A DNA stretch of 64,000 nucleotides, from assembly GCA_003415625.1 (NCBI GenBank), contig PYIU01000001.1:1798001-1862000 (forward strand), in the 5' to 3' direction. Shown one piece after another: positions 46,009 through 57,915 of the stretch (position 1 is the first letter of the stretch; each line of letters opens with the position of its first letter). The notes beneath the pieces are model-generated. The model was not told where the DNA came from. It searched no databases and saw nothing but the letters and a program-made list of their open reading frames with translations. Made by a program: the position numbers and the translations under genes. This DNA comes from Aquanectria penicillioides. Taxonomy: Eukaryota; Ascomycota; Sordariomycetes; Hypocreales; Nectriaceae.

Positions 46009-47900
46009 TCATCGACGGCCAGTGACAACGAAGCGACCGGTTTCGACTCTCATCTTCCAACCATCTTGGAGAAGCGCAGCGGCTACGGCCTGCCTCAACT
46101 GGGACACACCGCCAGCGCTATGGCGACCGAGGCCCGTGATAACCGTGAAAGGCTGCTGCCTGGCTTTATCTGATCGGAATTCTCCTAATGCGGACCACCA
46201 GGACTGCACCTTTGTCCTAGCTATCCTCACACCATCTTGGACGTATACGCCATGCAGATCGATGCCGCTAGAGGAGCTTTGTTGTTCCACGAGGAGGTCT
46301 GCGGCCGTTGAGGATGCTTGCTGCGCGTATCGGCTCTGTTCCCTAGCCACTTCCGCGTAGTATCCCACCGCCTGCCGGTACAAGGGATTTGAGGCACCCC
46401 GTCTGCTGAGCTGGGCGGCTGAGGCTGTTGCCTCGCGCCTTGCTCGATGGTGGAGGCCGACCTTCTCCGCAGCTTGCGCGTACGATGTGGGATCGGCAAT
46501 GCTGCGGACTGAGGGGTGGGCAACCCTGCTGACAGCTGCCTTGCCTGAAAATCTTGCCGTTTCGAACCCTTCAATGTCCTCTTTGGGGAGGGGGGTAAGG
46601 GTGTAGTTTAAATCCAGCCTCTGGCTCCATGGGTTTTTGGCAAAGTGTTTGCTGAGGAGTGATGCAATGTCATCTGACCACTGAGGTATGGATCCAGTAA
46701 CCTGGACGACAGTTGACATGTATTCCTCAGGAACGTTGCGGTAAGTCTCAGCCAGTTCCTGCGCATACTTCTGGCTGGCATCGTCCTGGGCTGATATTCC
46801 GAGAGAAATGTGCTGGTCCAGAATCTCAACGGCTGTGGCTCCACTTGAGAAGCGTTTTCTGTAATATATATCGGAAACCTCGCCGAAAGGAAGATTAAAC
46901 CTATCTGCAAGATACGCAATCTCATCTTGACCTAAGAGTCGAGGTTCAGTATAGCGTCCCCAAGACGTCACATTTGTGAATGGGGTTCTTACGTTTCATT
47001 TCCTTGGAGTCATCCGGAGAGGTAGTTGCCTCTCGCATAGCATCCATATTAGTTGCCATGGGCTTCTTGCCCTTCTTTTTGTTCTTCTTCCTTTTTCCGA
47101 CCTCCTCGTCTGGCTGGAAGAATCCATCAACACCTTTTTGTTGCTGGCCAGTCGACTTGAGATATTGGATGTTGAGGAGGTCATCCAAAGCAACTTGGAA
47201 GTCGCCGTTTGCCTTCTTCAGAGAGTGTTTGATATCATATTCTTTGAGTTCTGCAAACATGCCTTGGAGCTGGAAAAGTTTGCTCTCTTCACTATCATCA
47301 TTAAATGAAGTGAGTTTAGGCATGCAATAATCGCTGCCAGATGATGAAGATGCCAGATCACTAGTTGATGTTTCTGTTTCTTGAGTGCGCGAAGCATGGT
47401 GGCTATTGCTGGTTTCAGTTGTGCTTTGACCGTCTGTGGTCTCCTCGGGTCCTCCAGTGAAACCGCTGGGGTTGAACCCCGTTGCTTCTTCAGACATCAC
47501 ATTCTCAGCAAGATTCTCAAGTGTGGCTTGAGCTGATTTGTAGCCTGACTCTTGAGTAAGGTCATAGTCACTTGTGATAGCGACTACAAGGGCTTCGTCC
47601 AGAAGCGTGCGGAATGATTCCTATGGTGTACGGTTAGCGTGTCCCAAAACTTGTACTTGGTATTCCCAGCCGGATATTAGGAGTTTAGAGTCGCTTCGGG
47701 CAGCATCTCAGTGGGAAATCGTCTTCGCCCCAAACTTCCTGCCCCACGAACGAAGGTTTTGCTCGATTTTTAAGTATACACAGTTTCTCCTCGAAAAGTA
47801 CGTGGAGGTGGCTGATACTCCACATATATGAGAGGCAAAATGGGAAAATTCCACCCACCACCAGTTTCTGGACGAGCTCATCCGATGATTCGCTGGACAT
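46009..47900 (-). CDS. CUE-DUF1771-Smr domain protein, Cue2/N4BP2-like
   Basis: Exons 47900-47859, 47620-46993 and 46931-46009. The introns are 238 and 61 nt with GTGGGT and GTAAGA donors, and the phases agree (530 aa). The short first exon gives MSSESSDELVQKLV, which continues into ESFRTLLDEALVVAI. A CUE-type ubiquitin-binding helix bundle follows (about residues 95-135; LFQLQGMFAELKEYDIKHSLKKANGDFQVALDDLL). A Lys-rich linker is next, then a DUF1771-like segment (YAQAAEKVGLHHRARREATA...LYRQAVGYYAEVAREQ) and a C-terminal Smr domain (IDLHGVYVQDGVRIA...VITGLGRHSAGG...RVETGRFVV). DLHG holds the catalytic D-x-H of Smr nucleases. Yeast Cue2 with this layout cuts mRNA at stalled, ubiquitinated ribosomes; the same role is inferred here. 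Confidence 0.88.
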
Positions 47901-49100
47901 TTGATGTGAGATGAAGGAGGAGGTGGGATAGTGTGATGGCACGGATAAGTGTTTGTGGAATAAAGCATGCTGCGATAAAGGCTGTAGATGGAGAGTTTGA
48001 GGGGCCTCTTGGCGATAAAAATCACAATGTGCTGTCAATTTCGACTTTGTTAAGGAAGAATGAGAAGCTGATGCCAAAGTCGAGCAGGTTGTTGTGCTTA
48101 TGACGCATCCAAGAGGTTCTGGCCTTGTCTATTGTGCGACTCACAGCCTGACCATGGTGGAGCGGATCTCATGTGAGTCCGGCCCAACAAAGCGTGATCA
48201 CGTGCGCACTGAAGAATGCCCTTGGTTGTGAGAATGAGTATCTCATGTACCTCTATCCGGGTTTGTGCCCAGATACAGCACATCAGAGCGCTTTTCTAGG
48301 CATTGTTTCTTCTTTTCATGGGATCGGGGTATTTCAATAGGTGTGATGTACCAGATACATGAAGGATTCTGTAAGAAACTTTGGCTTGCTGGGTCTAAGA
48401 CAGCACAGTGGGTTCGAAAAGGTTCCACTTGCTCTTACTCGGGACATAAAGAGTCTCTTAAGGTACAACCACAATAAAAGAATTATTTTAAGTAAATCGC
48501 CATTCAATGAAATAAAATGGAAGAAAAGCTTTAGAACTTGCATCGAGATTTTCTTTTCTTTCTTTGAATGGATATATTTCAAGGATTACACTGCATTTCC
48601 AAGAATTCATGTGTGAATTAGACACTGAGTGTGTCAGGGCAACCTTTTTCAAATCGACTGTACCATAGCCCTGTGATAATCGAACAGATGAAATGTATAC
48701 CTGCTTATCAACTCGTGATTCCGTTGCTGCGCATAGGTTCTGTTGATTTCTCAAAGTAGTCATATTAGATGCTGGAGGATTACCCACTCTCCAAATGCTT
48801 AGTCAAAATGCTCCGACTCAAGAACCAAGCACCAATTCCATCCTGAAGGAGATGGAAAAAGCAAGTAAAAAGCCTATGATTGTAAGTCGCAAGATGAGGG
48901 TCATCTTTGAAACCCCCACTGCTTTAAACTTTTCCGATTTTAACGTTGGTGCGGCGTTTTCCATTCAACTCAGCTTCCTCTAGGGTAGGGTAGCATGGAA
49001 TGGGATCCATAACGCTTACTTGCATACAGACTACCGTAGGAACTCAAAAAATTCAAAATACACTAGTACCCTAGCTGCATGGATTCCCAGTTCCAGTCCC
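47901..49100. other. Gene-poor transition before the AT-rich block
   Basis: Several short frames exist but none has domain, start-context or intron support. Base composition is still mixed to about 49,010. It then becomes steadily AT-rich, with few CpG and CpA. This marks the border of the hypermutated block. Confidence 0.5.
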
Positions 49101-50288
49101 CACCAAAATCGTATATAATAAAAACTGGCCAACCAAACCACCTTATTTTTTCTATCTTGCTACCTAAAGTGCATTATAGATAGGCCAAATATGCCGGCCT
49201 AATTGTAATGATAAGGGAGGGATAGACTACCTCCTTTTTCCTCTATATTTTAGCTGTATTGAAGGGCATTGTTATCAATTAGCCATTTAATAAGCTATTC
49301 CTTCTGACCTAAGACTAGAAGCCCTTACTGCTGCAGCAAACCCTTTAAATCCTTAACCTTTAAGGTAGAATATGCTATTACTAATTCCTTACCGCTATAA
49401 ATAAGTTCCTTATTATTATACAATCAGTCTATAAGCTCCTTAGCCTTAATAGTAATATTAAGGGCTATTTCCTACTCTATAAAGTCAATTGCCTTATGGT
49501 TAATATCCTTAATATTGATTATTAAGTTCTAGCTGCTATTAGGCCTAATGCTAATACTGCAATTAAAGAATGCCTTTTTAACTATTTCTATTTACTAAAA
49601 TAGCTATTTTATAGCCTTAGCTACTATAAAGGTTATTATAATCTATTTATCTTAAATAGACTACTTTATCTTTCTAGCTTACTTAACTTTAAAGATATAT
49701 GCCTTTATAGTATTATAAAGCTAATCTTTAAAGAGCCTATTAATTACAGTATTAAGAGGCTAAAGAAGGCTTATATAGCCAGGCAGAATTATATAAAAAG
49801 ATAAAGGACTTACCTTAATAGGTAGTAGGGCTCTTAAGCACAGCTATATAGATACACCGCCATACCTTAAATAAAAGACATATTGCCAAGCAATAGACTA
49901 ACGCTCGGCAAGTTAAAGCTTATATACAATACACAAATCACCTAAAGACCCATCTTATATTACCTTAATTAGCCAATCCTTACAATTCTTTAACTTCTAT
50001 ACCCCATAGGATAATCAGCATAATATAAAATAAAGGGAACTATACAATTAATTAATAAATAACTTAAGGGATTGCTAATATATTAGCAATAGGACCTTAA
50101 TAAGCTAATTACTCCTTAATTCTAAAAGAAAGGGGAATACTAATAGCCCCTAAAACCAATCAATTAGGATTCTATTAATAGGCTAATAGCTAAAGAAGCT
50201 TTAAGAAGTTTAAGATAGAATGCATTAATAGATTTCTATATATATTAATTAAGCTATAACTTAAGATTAATATCTTAAGGTAGATAAA
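49101..50288. other. AT-rich hypermutated DNA, identity not resolved
   Basis: Strongly AT-rich sequence with almost no CpG, stops in all frames and the same look as the adjacent RIP-mutated retrotransposons. On the minus strand a CTGGCTATATAAGCC TATA-like segment near 49,775 is reminiscent of an LTR promoter. This stretch may be the left part of the element that continues at 60,520, split by the insertion at 50,294-60,514. I could not find matching LTR ends by eye. Confidence 0.5.
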
Positions 50289-50293
50289 TCTAT

Positions 50294-50604
50294 TGTTATA
50301 TGCATGGATTATATAATAGATAGTACTCTTAAATAGTTGGCCTCTATATCTCTTAAGTAAAGGTCAACAATCTATAAGTACATTTATACCTTAGGACCTA
50401 TTATTACAGTAGTCTTAAGATATAAGTTAAATAGAGTTTAATATATAATTAATTATTACCTATAGCTAAGCTATTAATTCTAATATAACTATAGAGCCTA
50501 TATATATATCTTTTAGTATAACTGTAAGATAAATAGTATAATAGTTCTATTATTAAGACTATTACTTTTAATACTATTTATAATAGAATAAATAAACTGT
50601 AATA
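50294..50604 (+). repeat. 5' LTR (fully mutated copy)
   Basis: A 311-bp direct repeat of 60,204-60,514 (offset exactly 9,910). It reads TGTTATATGCATGG at the start and CTGTAATA at the end, where the right copy has CTGTAACA. At about 54 positions this copy has T or A where the right copy has C or G. Confidence 0.93.
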
Positions 50605-51399
50605 AATAGTAGCAATTGCTTCTTTCTATTGTATAGCTGCAGTCCCTATTAACTATCTAAAAGTTAATAACTTATAAAGGGACAATAAAAACATTAGTAG
50701 AACTATTGAAATTAATAGTAAGAGCTAAATAAGTAAGATTAGCTGACTTAAAAAGGAATTCTTCCTCTCCTAAAACTAGACTGCAATTAATAAGCTATAA
50801 CTAATAGATCTAGCCACAATCTAAAGGTTTTAGACCTTCTTACTATAAAATCTAACTTATACTATAAAAGGAATTATTTTAGTAGATTCTCCTATTTTTA
50901 ATAAATTAAAGGATCTATTCTATTAGATATATAATAATAATAGTAAACTATAAAATATTAGTTAGCCCTAAAAGAAGCTTTTTCTATTTACTAAAATATT
51001 ATTAACTAATATATAGTTATATTTACTTAAAAAATAGTTAAAAGCATTATTTTAAACGCTAAAATAGTAGAATTAGTGCTAAGAAAGCGCTTAAAGGCAT
51101 AATACTTAAGCTCCTTAAAGGACTCTAACTGCAATTAAGAATTTGCAGCTAGTTAAAAAGGATCTATTAGAAAAAAGGCAGTAACCTTTAATACCTTTAA
51201 TTAAAGACTTTTAATAGAGAAAGGAAAGGAACTAATAGATAATCTACTATTTTTATAAAAACCATTATAGGACCTATTTCAATAAGGGAAGGGGGATCCA
51301 ATAGACCCTAAAGAATTAAAGGGTTTATTAAGTAAGGGCTAAATATTAACCTTAATCTTATTAAACCTAATGCTAATAGGGATAAATTCTACTAATAGC

Positions 51400-52760
51400 T
51401 AGAAAACCTTTAGTTTAAGGGAATTATTAGGATCTTTTAATACTATTAAGTAAAGCATAAAACTTAACCCTTTAGTAGCAATAATGCAAGCAATTTACTA
51501 GCAACTAAAAAGAGTAAAACTATTAAATTAAGCGCTATTTATAGAGAAAGTTACTACTGCCCTAATAAATCCTATATTTTAGGCTTAAGTTTAGCCGCTA
51601 AGGGCAAGCATTTTAGTAATAGTTTAGGATTACTATATTAGGCCTTTAGTTTTGCCTATTAAAAAGCCTTTATTAATTAAGTAAGGTTAGAAATTAAAGA
51701 TCTATAACTAAAGCTAGTCTTATAACTTACAGTACCTAAGGCATAAGAATAGAGGTATATTAAGCTATATAAATAGTTTTTTATATTAACTACCCTTAGG
51801 ACTAATAATATTAGAACCGCCCTAATAGAATATAAAAGCGCTTAATTAAGCATTAACTTTTACATTAAAGTTTTATAAGGGTAATATTTAACTTTAAGAT
51901 ATAGGCCTCTTTTGGCCTAATGCAAAAGAAGGGAATACTAGTAGTAAAGGTATATTTTATAATAGAAAATAAATTATTTTTAGTAATATTAAACTATAGA
52001 TTAATGCATTTAGATCTTATTAAATAAATGCTAATTCTAATACTTAAGAATATATCTATATAAATCTATAGAGTTTATTTTATAGATCTATACTTATTTA
52101 ATATTACTATTAATTAAACTAAAATAAAAGGGAAGAGCTATAGAAATGATTAATTAATGTATTGTATATATACCTTTATAAAGAATTTAGGATAAAGCTA
52201 GATAATATAATAAAGTGGCTGGAATTGACTAAATATATTAAGATTAATATTATAAAAGATATTTCTATATAAGCATTTGCTATAAAAGTCTTTATAAAAG
52301 AGCGGGCTTTTAGCTATATAGCTAACATTTAGCTCCTTTTTGCAGTCTATATAAGACTGGATCTAAAGCTAAAAGTGCTTTATTTAGCATTAATAGTATA
52401 GGATATAAAATCCTTATTCTTAAGGGCAATTAATAAAAAGTAATATTAGCTTAAAGATAAGCTTTAAGCTATACCTTAAGGGATTAGTAGACTTAATATA
52501 AAGAAGGCATTTATTGCTAATAAAAGTAATAAATCTAATAATACAATTAAGAATAAAGAAGTGCATTAAGGACGCTAAGGTAGGGGAAACCATCCTAATA
52601 GATAGTACTAAACTATACCTTTAAAGCGCTTTAGTAACCAAAAAACTCAATATAGGAACTTAACCCTAAAGAAGCCTAGAATGGACTGGTGGAAGATAAA
52701 ACCTTAATAGAATAATCGATTGCGCAAACAATAGAGAAATAATAACTATAATATGTATAT
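51400..52760 (+). pseudogene. Gag-like region of the first retrotransposon, decayed
   Basis: Read on the plus strand with stops ignored, the stretch gives long protein-like frames (for example around 51,520-52,080 and 52,300-52,720) ahead of the protease. The end is rich in basic and Asn/Gln residues. I see no CCHC zinc knuckle. Position before pol is the main argument for gag. Confidence 0.5.
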
Positions 52761-53099
52761 ATCTGCTTGAGAGCAAGATGGCAGGAATTGACTGCCTCTA
52801 TAAAGATTTAGTTAATATTAACATTAAAAGGGAGCCTTAAATAGTAAAGCCAATCTCTTAAAGGTTTAGCTATACTATAATAATAAAGGATTCTATTAGA
52901 GATATTAAGAACTATTAAATAGTGGATATATACTAGTAGAAAAAGGGGATAATTTTAATAAGTTATTAAAAGGTTTCTTTACTAAAAAGGACAATAATAA
53001 TTTAGCTTTTATAGAAGTCTATTATATAAATAAAGAAAGAATAAAAGATATAAACTTTACATTAAAAATAGGCTAAATTATTAAAGCTATAGATAGGCC

Positions 53100-56000
53100 T
53101 AACTTTTATTAATATCTAGAAAAAAGAGCAAATACTTACCTTAAGCTATTAATTAAATTTAATAATAAGGGCGATTCCTATAATATTTATATTAATACTA
53201 GAACTTTAATAGTTTTAGTTAATAAGAAATAGTTAAAAGCCTATATAATAAAAGTAATATAAAAGCAATAAGCCCTAAAGAGAGTAAATAGGGTTAGCAC
53301 TAATATAGAAATCCTAAAATTAGCTACCTTTAACTTTTATATACTTAAAATTACTAGAGATAAAAAAGTATCTATATATTTTATAGTAACTATAGATATT
53401 ATAGAATAATTAAAACTTAAAATATTAATAGAAATAAACTTTCTATTTAAATATAGAGCTAAGGTTAATTTTATTAACTTTAGTATTATATTTTGCTTAA
53501 TCTATAATATAATCTTTAAGGCAAAAGTATTTTAAATATATTAAAAGAACTTTACTAAAACAGTAATTAATATAAGCATAATAGTAATTGCACTAAAGAA
53601 AACCGCTTTTATTTAAGCTAATTAAAAGGACCTCCTTAACTTTAGAGATGCCTAAAGAAATCTAAAGGCCTATTATTTTTAATCCTTTTATAGTGCTATT
53701 TCTAATGCTATAGTAAATAAAACTACCTTAAGATTGGTTTAGATTTATAATGCTAGCAATAAAAAGCTAGTTATAAAATAGCAATAATAGATAGAATAAA
53801 TCGCTAATTATAATAGGGAGAAGAAAGCTAATTATATTAAAATAAATAAAAGTATCCCTAGCCTATAGGGAAAGGAATTTAACTTTATAGAAGGATTTCT
53901 AGCTGCTGCAAAAGGGGATAATCTATTAAAAGAAGATAAAGGATCTAACCCATTTAGGGTTAATGCTAGCACTTTAAGCTATAGGATTTCTAGACCTAAA
54001 GATATCCCTAATATTAAAAATAAGTATAAAGTATATATAGCTTACTTAAATTAGGCAGTAATAGAAAGGATCTACAATATAATAAATAGATACAATATTT
54101 ATAGAGATAGAGGGATTATCTTTATACCTAAGGAAATAAAGATATAGGTAGATCTAATAGATAGATAGTAAAACTAGAAATATATAGTTAGGAAATACCT
54201 ATTAGGCGCTAAAGACTATGCCTTATTGAATGAAAAATACAATAAGCTATAAGCAAAAGGCAAAATAGGATTAATGAATTAATTAGCCCTAATAGTATGC
54301 CCTACTTTTATTATCTAAAGGGTAGTAAATGGCAAAAGGAAAGAGAGAGTTATAGTTAATTTATAATTGCTTAATTAACTAGCTATACCTAATGCCTACC
54401 CTTTACCCAACCAATCTAATATTATAGCCAATATAAGGGGCAAAAAATTTTACTTTATAATAAATAGATTAAGGTTTTTTTATTAACTGCCTATTTTAAG
54501 CGCCTATAGAAACTGTATGATTGTTATATCCAATAGGGAACTTAAGGTTTTTAATATTGCATTAATAGGATTTAAGAATGCATTAGCATTTGCATAAAGG
54601 TTTATAGATTAACTTTTTAAAGAATATAAACACTTTATGCAAGCCTATATTAATAATATAATTGTCTTTTCTAATACCTTAAATAACTATTTAAAGCATT
54701 TAGAAATTATCCTAAGGTTAATATAGAATAATAGGCTGCAAATTGCAATAAAGAAATCCTTCTTTAGATACCCTATAGTATAGCTATTAGGTTTTGTTAT
54801 TAATAGTAAAGGAATCTATAAGATAAGCAATAGATTGGAGGCATTTGCAAAAATGATCTTTTTAAAGAATCTATTGGCGCTTAAAACCTTTATTAAAATA
54901 GTAGGATACCTATAGTAAGGGATTCTATAGTATAATATTTAAATCTAACCTCTATAGATATAAAAAATGGCAATATTGCGGTAAGCTAAAGAGTAGTAAT
55001 TAATTTCAATTAGGCTATTAAAACTAGCTTAAAGGAAAAAAGCAATAACCTAAATATTTAAACTAATAAAAAAAGAATTAAAAGTGTTTTAAAACCTAAA
55101 AACCTTTTTAAAAATGCAGTTCCTTCTTTATTATTATAATTTAGTAAAGCTACTATTTTTTAAGCTAGATATATATAAGAATGGATTTAAGTTATATATC
55201 TTCTAGCTTTATAGGGACTAGAATAGAATTAGCATTTTAGGCAAGGATATCCTAGCCACTTAATTAAAACTAATACTATTCCTTTTAAGGTTAACCTCCT
55301 TAATGGAATAGGGCTATAGTTCCATTAAGGCGGAAGTAGTAATAGTTGCCTAGGCTATTAAAAAGCTATAGAAAATAGTTTAATTTAATTGCAGTTTAGT
55401 TAATATTGTAATAGATTATACTGCTATAGAAGGGATTATAATGTATACTTCCCTTAATATAATAGACCTTAATAAAGCTAACCTAAAGCTTGCTAAGATT
55501 TTTAATTATTTCTTTAGATTTAACCTAAAAATATTCTATATTTCTAGAACCCTTAATGTAGTTTTAGACGCTCTTTTAAGGCTATTAATAAAGGAACCAC
55601 TCTATTAGCAAGCTGCAGATAGCCATTTTAATAAGCTAAATACTAAAGCCAATATAGTAGAAGCCAATACAATTAAAATTGCAATATTACTTAAATTCCA
55701 TAAAAAAATGCTTAAAAGATATAATAAGAACCCAAAACTTAATAGGATCTATACCTATATTTAAGGGATTTAATAGAATAATGCTTAAAACCTATAGAAG
55801 AAGCAATATATAAACCTATTCTACCTATAGAAGCTAGTAAAAGATGGATTGCTCTATTATATAGATTATAGAGGGCAGAAGAGACTTTATATTCTTAAGC
55901 TAGTAGTTAAAACTATCCTTATAACTATCTATAATAACTTATAGTATGCTAGAATCTTTAAGATTTTATATAAATTAAGCTATATTTATTTCTATAAAAT

Positions 56001-57210
56001 AAGCAAAACAATAAGGAAGTTTATTGCATATTGCTTAATATATAGGGAGAATTTAATAGATAGAAGACCGCTAATAGGCAAACTAAAGTTAATTCCTATA
56101 GTTTTATAACTATTTTATACTATTATATTAAACTTTATAACTAACCTTCCTAAAGTTATATCTATAGGTATAGTATAGGCAATCCTAAACTATAATAAGC
56201 TAGATTAGCTATACCTAATAAACTATTTATTTTTAAAGAAAACTATTTTTATATTAGAGCATTTAATATATATTATATAGGATTGAGCATTTATTTTATT
56301 AAGGGCATTGCTTTTATGCAATTAGGGAATACCTATATATATCCTTAGCGATTAGGACCTAAAGTTTATAAGCGGTATATAGAGAGCTATATTAGCCTTT
56401 TTTAATGCGGGGGTCCTTATATCTACTATATATTACTTTTAAACTAATAATACATTTAAAAGGAAGAATTAAATAGTAGAAATTGCAGTGCAGTATTATA
56501 CTACTATAAAGCTAAATACACCCTAAATATAGGCACTTCTAGTAATTTAATATAACCTAAATAATATAATTGCCTTAGCTATAGATTGCTTATTAAATAA
56601 ACTGCTATATAGTTTTAAACTAAAGATAGTTATTAAATTTACTATTAAAAATAGAGTTGCTAACTAAAAAGCTAATAGAATTGCACTAAAGGTCCTATAT
56701 AAGTTATACTTATAGAAAGCGCAATTTCTAATAGATATAGCAGCTATACTATTAAAGATCTAATATAATTAATATTATTAATTAATTAAGATTAATAAAA
56801 GAGATATTATTTACCTATAGCTGCATAAAGGATACTACTTATTAAGGAAACTAAAGCATAAATAGTCTCCTACTAAAGCTAGACCCTATAAGGTAATTTG
56901 CAAGATCTATAGTTAAGCTATTGAACTTAACTTTCCTTTATATTGGTGGGTGCATTTAATAGTCTCTATTGCCTAAATATAGAAACTAAAGTAAGGGGAT
57001 AACCCTTTTAATTGCATACTGCTACTACCACCAGCCATTAAAATCAATAGGGATAAGGCAATAGGCCAATAGAAAGTAAATAGAATTATTTAGTAAAAGA
57101 TCTAATAGTATAAATAGAGGCTAATGCATTACTTTCTATTGCAATAGAAAGGATATATTGCTAAAGACAATAAATAGATAAATAAAACTAAATTAAAGGA
57201 GAATGCTTTT
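53100..57210 (+). pseudogene. Pol of the first retrotransposon (PR-RT-RH-IN-chromodomain), decayed
   Basis: The protease-like part is at about 53,150-53,500. RT is at about 54,360-54,700, with an AYPLPxQ-type segment and the catalytic box reading Y-I-N-N at 54,646-54,657 instead of YIDD. Both Asp are changed to Asn by G-to-A. RNase H lies at about 55,000-55,600. Integrase at about 55,930-56,750 keeps ILSD and TVEI-like pieces, with stops in between. A chromodomain-like VNRII...HYFLLQQKGY segment is at about 57,080-57,170. Many Gln/Arg/Trp codons are now stops, so no function remains. Confidence 0.8.
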
Positions 57211-57719
57211 AACCTTATTGATAAATACCTAACTGCTAACCCTATATTATAGGAAAAAGAATATAAGAAAAAAGGTTGGAAATTGCTATAAGATATAGCA
57301 AACCTAGCGTTTAAATAGCTAAAAGCTATCTATTAACTCTTACTATTATAAGAAAATTCTCTTTTATATATTTACTATTTAATTTAAAAGGATTTAGCAT
57401 AAAGGTAGCTAAATTCTATAAAAAAAGGGATATTTAAAATGGATTAATAGTAATTTATAATTAGCTTATTTAGTGTATAATTAGGGTAATTAAGTAAAAT
57501 AAATAATTAGGCGCCTATATGGCATAAAGGCAATTACTATAGCCTAATACACCTCTTTTAACTTCTTTAACTTTATATAACCTTTATTTTTTATTTCTAT
57601 ATATAGCCCTATATTTTATTAATTTTAATAGTGTAAATGCTAGAATCTATTGCCTGCTAAACTTTTTAGCTTTTCTTCTTTATTTTATATAAATATTTAA
57701 TTGCTATAAGAACTATTAT

Positions 57720-57915
57720 CTATACTATTGGATTTAGCATCCTTACTATTAGTTTTAGCCCCTTTACTATTAATTCCTATACTTTTCTTTACCTCTCTTT
57801 TGCAAATATCTATATAATAGCTAGCCTAATGCTTGCTATATTAGATTTAGCACCCCTATTGCTAATTTTAGCTCCTTTACTGCTAATTTTAGCACCCCTT
57901 TATAGCTTAAGCCCC
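57720..57915 (+). repeat. Degenerate short tandem repeats between pol and the extra ORF
   Basis: Imperfect units like GCTAATTTTAGCACCCCTTT recur about five times (ATTAGTTTTAGCCCCTTTAC, GCTAATTTTAGCTCCTTTAC and so on). They could be an untranslated spacer or the start region of the following frame. Confidence 0.55.
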
